In this document: in pieces, positions 24,573 to 26,288 of the stretch
Layout of the letters: each line of letters opens with the position of its first letter
Position numbering within the stretch: position 1 is the stretch's first letter
Position numbers and translations under genes: made by a program
Assembly: GCA_027064285.1 (NCBI GenBank)
Contig: JAMOPX010000224.1
Location: forward strand, 1-26,288
DNA from: Desulfobacterales bacterium
GTDB lineage: Bacteria > Desulfobacterota > DSM-4660 > Desulfatiglandales > JALVZP01
Direction: 5' to 3'
DNA length: 26,288 nt
The notes under the pieces: model-generated
What the model saw: only the letters and a program-made list of their open reading frames with translations
The model's database searches: none
What the model was told of the DNA's origin: nothing

Positions 24573-25261
24573 TGATACTGGTCTTGAATACAACTACTAA
24601 ACAATTTTCTATTGCACTTTTATCAGACACAGGTACTCTTATCTCAGAGCAGGTGATAATGCCTCTAAGCTCTGGCTCTGCCTTTTTTATACCAAGCTTA
24701 GACTTTTTGCTAAGGCATTCATGCAATAATATAAAAGACATAAGTTGTGTTGTGGTAGCAATTGGTCCTGGCAGTTTTACAGGATTAAAGGTGGCTCTTT
24801 CTGTGGCAAAGGGAATCTGCTTTTCTATGAATATTCCTATAATAGGAGTTTCGAGTCTTGAAGCACTTGCTATGCAGGTAGCATATAGTAGTATTCCTGT
24901 TACTGCTATAATAGATTCCAGAAAAAGGGAGTACTTTTTTGCCCAATTCGAGTTTAAAAATGGAAATCTTGTGAGAAAAACGTCTGATAGCTGTATAAAG
25001 ATCGAAGAGTTTTCTAAAAGATTTCAAAAGACCTTATTTATTGGGAATGACTACGATAGTCAAGCAAACCTTATAAAAGAATATATAGGAAAAGATGCCT
25101 TACTTGCTCCTTCTCATCTATGGCATATAAGTGCGGCGCATGTGGGCATATTGGGGCTCAAAAGACTTAAAAAAGGTGATGTGGATGAAATATTATCCTT
25201 AGAACCTATATATCTCAGACCTCCAGAAATCAGAAAAAATCCTTATGGGTTAAGGAATTGA
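24572..25261 (+). CDS. tsaB: tRNA threonylcarbamoyladenosine biosynthesis protein TsaB
   Basis: Partner of TsaD and TsaE in the t6A37 modification of ANN-decoding tRNAs. The 229-residue ASKHA-fold protein starts MILVLNTTTKQFSIALLSD and has the family motif AIGPGSFTGLKVALSVAKG near 65-83, followed by GVSSLEALAMQ and IDSRKREYFFAQF. It lacks the metal-binding histidines of TsaD, as expected for TsaB. No tsaC, tsaD or tsaE lies in the window. It overlaps rseP by one base and psd by four. Confidence 0.95.
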   Translation: MILVLNTTTKQFSIALLSDTGTLISEQVIMPLSSGSAFFIPSLDFLLRHSCNNIKDISCVVVAIGPGSFTGLKVALSVAKGICFSMNIPIIGVSSLEALAMQVAYSSIPVTAIIDSRKREYFFAQFEFKNGNLVRKTSDSCIKIEEFSKRFQKTLFIGNDYDSQANLIKEYIGKDALLAPSHLWHISAAHVGILGLKRLKKGDVDEILSLEPIYLRPPEIRKNPYGLRN

Positions 25262-25911
25262 AAGAAAAACACATCAATAACAGGTTACCTCTTGTAAGAA
25301 TTGCTATTCCCTTTGTATTGCTGGGAATAGTATTGAGCATGCTTTTTCTTTGGTTGGGAAAAGAAGGGCTTTTTTTGATTTTTGCTCTTTTCACTTCATT
25401 TATTGCTTTCTTTTTCAGAGATCCTAATAGGATTTGCCCTGTCTCTGAAGGAGCAATTCTTTCTCCAGCAGATGGAAGGATATTGGAGGTAAAAGATGTG
25501 GGAGATAAGATCAAGATCTCAATATTCATGTCTCTTTTGGATGTTCATGTAAACAGGATTCCTGTAAGTGGAAAGATAAAAAATGTTACACATACTCCTG
25601 GAAGATTTTTCAGAGCAAATCTGGACTCAGCTTCTAAAGAGAATGAGAGAAATAGGATTCTGCTTCAGCCAAATACTTCATCTGAGCCTTTTGTGCTTAT
25701 TCAGATAGCAGGCATCCTTGCAAGGAGGATCATATGCTGGGTCAAGGAAGGAGATCAAGTGGTAGCAGGCCAAAGATTTGGACTTATATGTTTTGGCTCA
25801 AGGGTGGAACTTTTTGTAAATAAAGAATGTAATATTATAGTAAGTCCTGGGCAAAAGGTAAAAGCAGGTATAAGTATTTTAGGGTATAATTATGAAAAAA
25901 AGAAGAATTAA
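25258..25911 (+). CDS. psd: Phosphatidylserine decarboxylase (short, Psd-type II/archaeal-like)
   Basis: Converts phosphatidylserine to phosphatidylethanolamine. The 217 residues contain an N-terminal hydrophobic hairpin (about 11-52), FFRDPNR at 52-58, SPADGRI at 69-75, MSLLDVHVNR at 91-100 and ICFGSRVEL at 177-185. Self-cleavage between G180 and S181 would give the pyruvoyl group; the usual LGST reads FGSR here, as in the short family. It starts at TTG 25258, whose TTGA contains the tsaB stop, with AAGG very close upstream. Psd and PssA are adjacent, and with cdsA upstream the whole phosphatidylethanolamine branch sits in one operon. Confidence 0.93.
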   Translation: MKEKHINNRLPLVRIAIPFVLLGIVLSMLFLWLGKEGLFLIFALFTSFIAFFFRDPNRICPVSEGAILSPADGRILEVKDVGDKIKISIFMSLLDVHVNRIPVSGKIKNVTHTPGRFFRANLDSASKENERNRILLQPNTSSEPFVLIQIAGILARRIICWVKEGDQVVAGQRFGLICFGSRVELFVNKECNIIVSPGQKVKAGISILGYNYEKKKN

Positions 25912-26288
25912 TAAAAATAATAACAAAAAAAAGAAAAGGAAAGGAATATATATATTACCCAATCTTTTTACTACTGTCTCGTTATTTTTCGGCTTTTTTT
26001 CAATAGTATCTACGTTGGAACAAAAATATGAGCCTGCAGCCATCATGATCCTTATATCCTGTATCTTTGATATGCTGGATGGAAGAGTGGCTCGCCTCAC
26101 CCACACAACAAGCCAGTTTGGAATGGAGTATGATTCTCTTTCAGACTTAGTAGCTTTTGGGGTTGCACCTGGTATTCTGATATTTAAGTGGTCACTTCAG
26201 TCCATAGGAAGGCTTGGATGGCTGGCTTGTTTTGTTTATATTGCATGTGGTGCACTGAGGCTGGCCAGATTCAATGTGCATGCAAGAA
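25892..26288 (+). CDS. pssA: CDP-diacylglycerol-serine O-phosphatidyltransferase, 5' part
   Basis: Cut by the window end; 132 residues are visible. After a very basic, Asn/Lys-rich start (residues 2-18, A-rich DNA) come NLFTTVSLFFGFFSIV, a transmembrane helix, and a complete CDP-alcohol phosphotransferase motif: D60-x2-D63-G64-x2-A67-R68-x8-G77-x3-D81-x3-D85. The following ALRLARFN segment is typical of bacterial type II PssA. ATG 25892 lies inside psd (20-base overlap) behind AGGG at 25881-25884. Confidence 0.93.
   Translation, partial: MKKRRINKNNNKKKKRKGIYILPNLFTTVSLFFGFFSIVSTLEQKYEPAAIMILISCIFDMLDGRVARLTHTTSQFGMEYDSLSDLVAFGVAPGILIFKWSLQSIGRLGWLACFVYIACGALRLARFNVHAR

Noticed and set aside
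1..26288. CRISPR arrays, tRNA or rRNA genes
   Set aside because: I saw no regularly spaced direct repeats, no tRNA cloverleaf signature and no rRNA sequence; a covariance-model scan would be needed to be sure for small RNAs.

Overview
The window is an AT-rich, densely packed chromosomal stretch. AGA/AGG/ATA codons are very common, intergenic gaps are short, and many genes overlap by 1-23 bases. Gene content and order suggest a deep-branching diderm anaerobe, possibly thermophilic, of the Desulfobacterota, Thermodesulfobacteria or Nitrospirota type. Supporting features are fused CobA-HemD, fused SpmA-SpmB, an ftsH-folP pair, a radical SAM (TIGR03960 type) gene next to ribonuclease G, and the chain rpsB-tsf-pyrH-frr-uppS-cdsA-dxr-rseP. 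The taxonomic placement is inference only; no rRNA is present.

Layout. (1) Bases 1 to about 126 are the right end of an IS200/IS605 (IS1341-type) element: the last codons of tnpB on the + strand, with a folded right end that has the form of an omega RNA scaffold. This end sits in the 3' end of argH and supplies its last ten or so codons. (2) 92-5200 is a minus-strand operon: spmAB, hemC, cobA-hemD, argH. (3) 5322-14124 is a plus-strand operon: ftsH, folP, coaX, radical SAM fusion, rng, hyuB. (4) 14125-14765 has no convincing gene. It holds two weak hairpins after hyuB and a GC-rich imperfect inverted repeat with arms of about 100 bp. (5) 14766-17828 looks accessory: a coiled-coil PD-(D/E)XK nuclease-like gene, a SAM hydrolase family gene, and on the minus strand a dGTPase-like HD hydrolase overlapping a small HNH endonuclease. 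(6) 17883-18073 is the promoter and structured leader of the ribosomal operon. (7) 18074 to the end is one long plus-strand operon covering translation (rpsB, tsf, frr, tsaB), UMP kinase, isoprenoid/undecaprenyl lipid synthesis (dxr, uppS), phospholipid synthesis (cdsA, psd, pssA) and the membrane protease rseP. pssA runs off the window.

How the genes work together. hemC and cobA-hemD convert porphobilinogen to uroporphyrinogen III and then precorrin-2, the entry to siroheme, cobalamin and alternative heme routes. cdsA, pssA and psd form a complete CDP-diacylglycerol to phosphatidylserine to phosphatidylethanolamine path. dxr and uppS serve isoprenoid and cell-wall carrier lipid synthesis.

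Most of the window is ordinary housekeeping. The points worth a second look are the IS end fused into argH with its implied guide, the 14.2-14.5 kb inverted repeat, a related palindrome in two upstream regions, the rpsB leader hairpin, the overlapping dGTPase/HNH pair, and a hydantoinase B gene without its A partner. I did not find a convincing complete new system.
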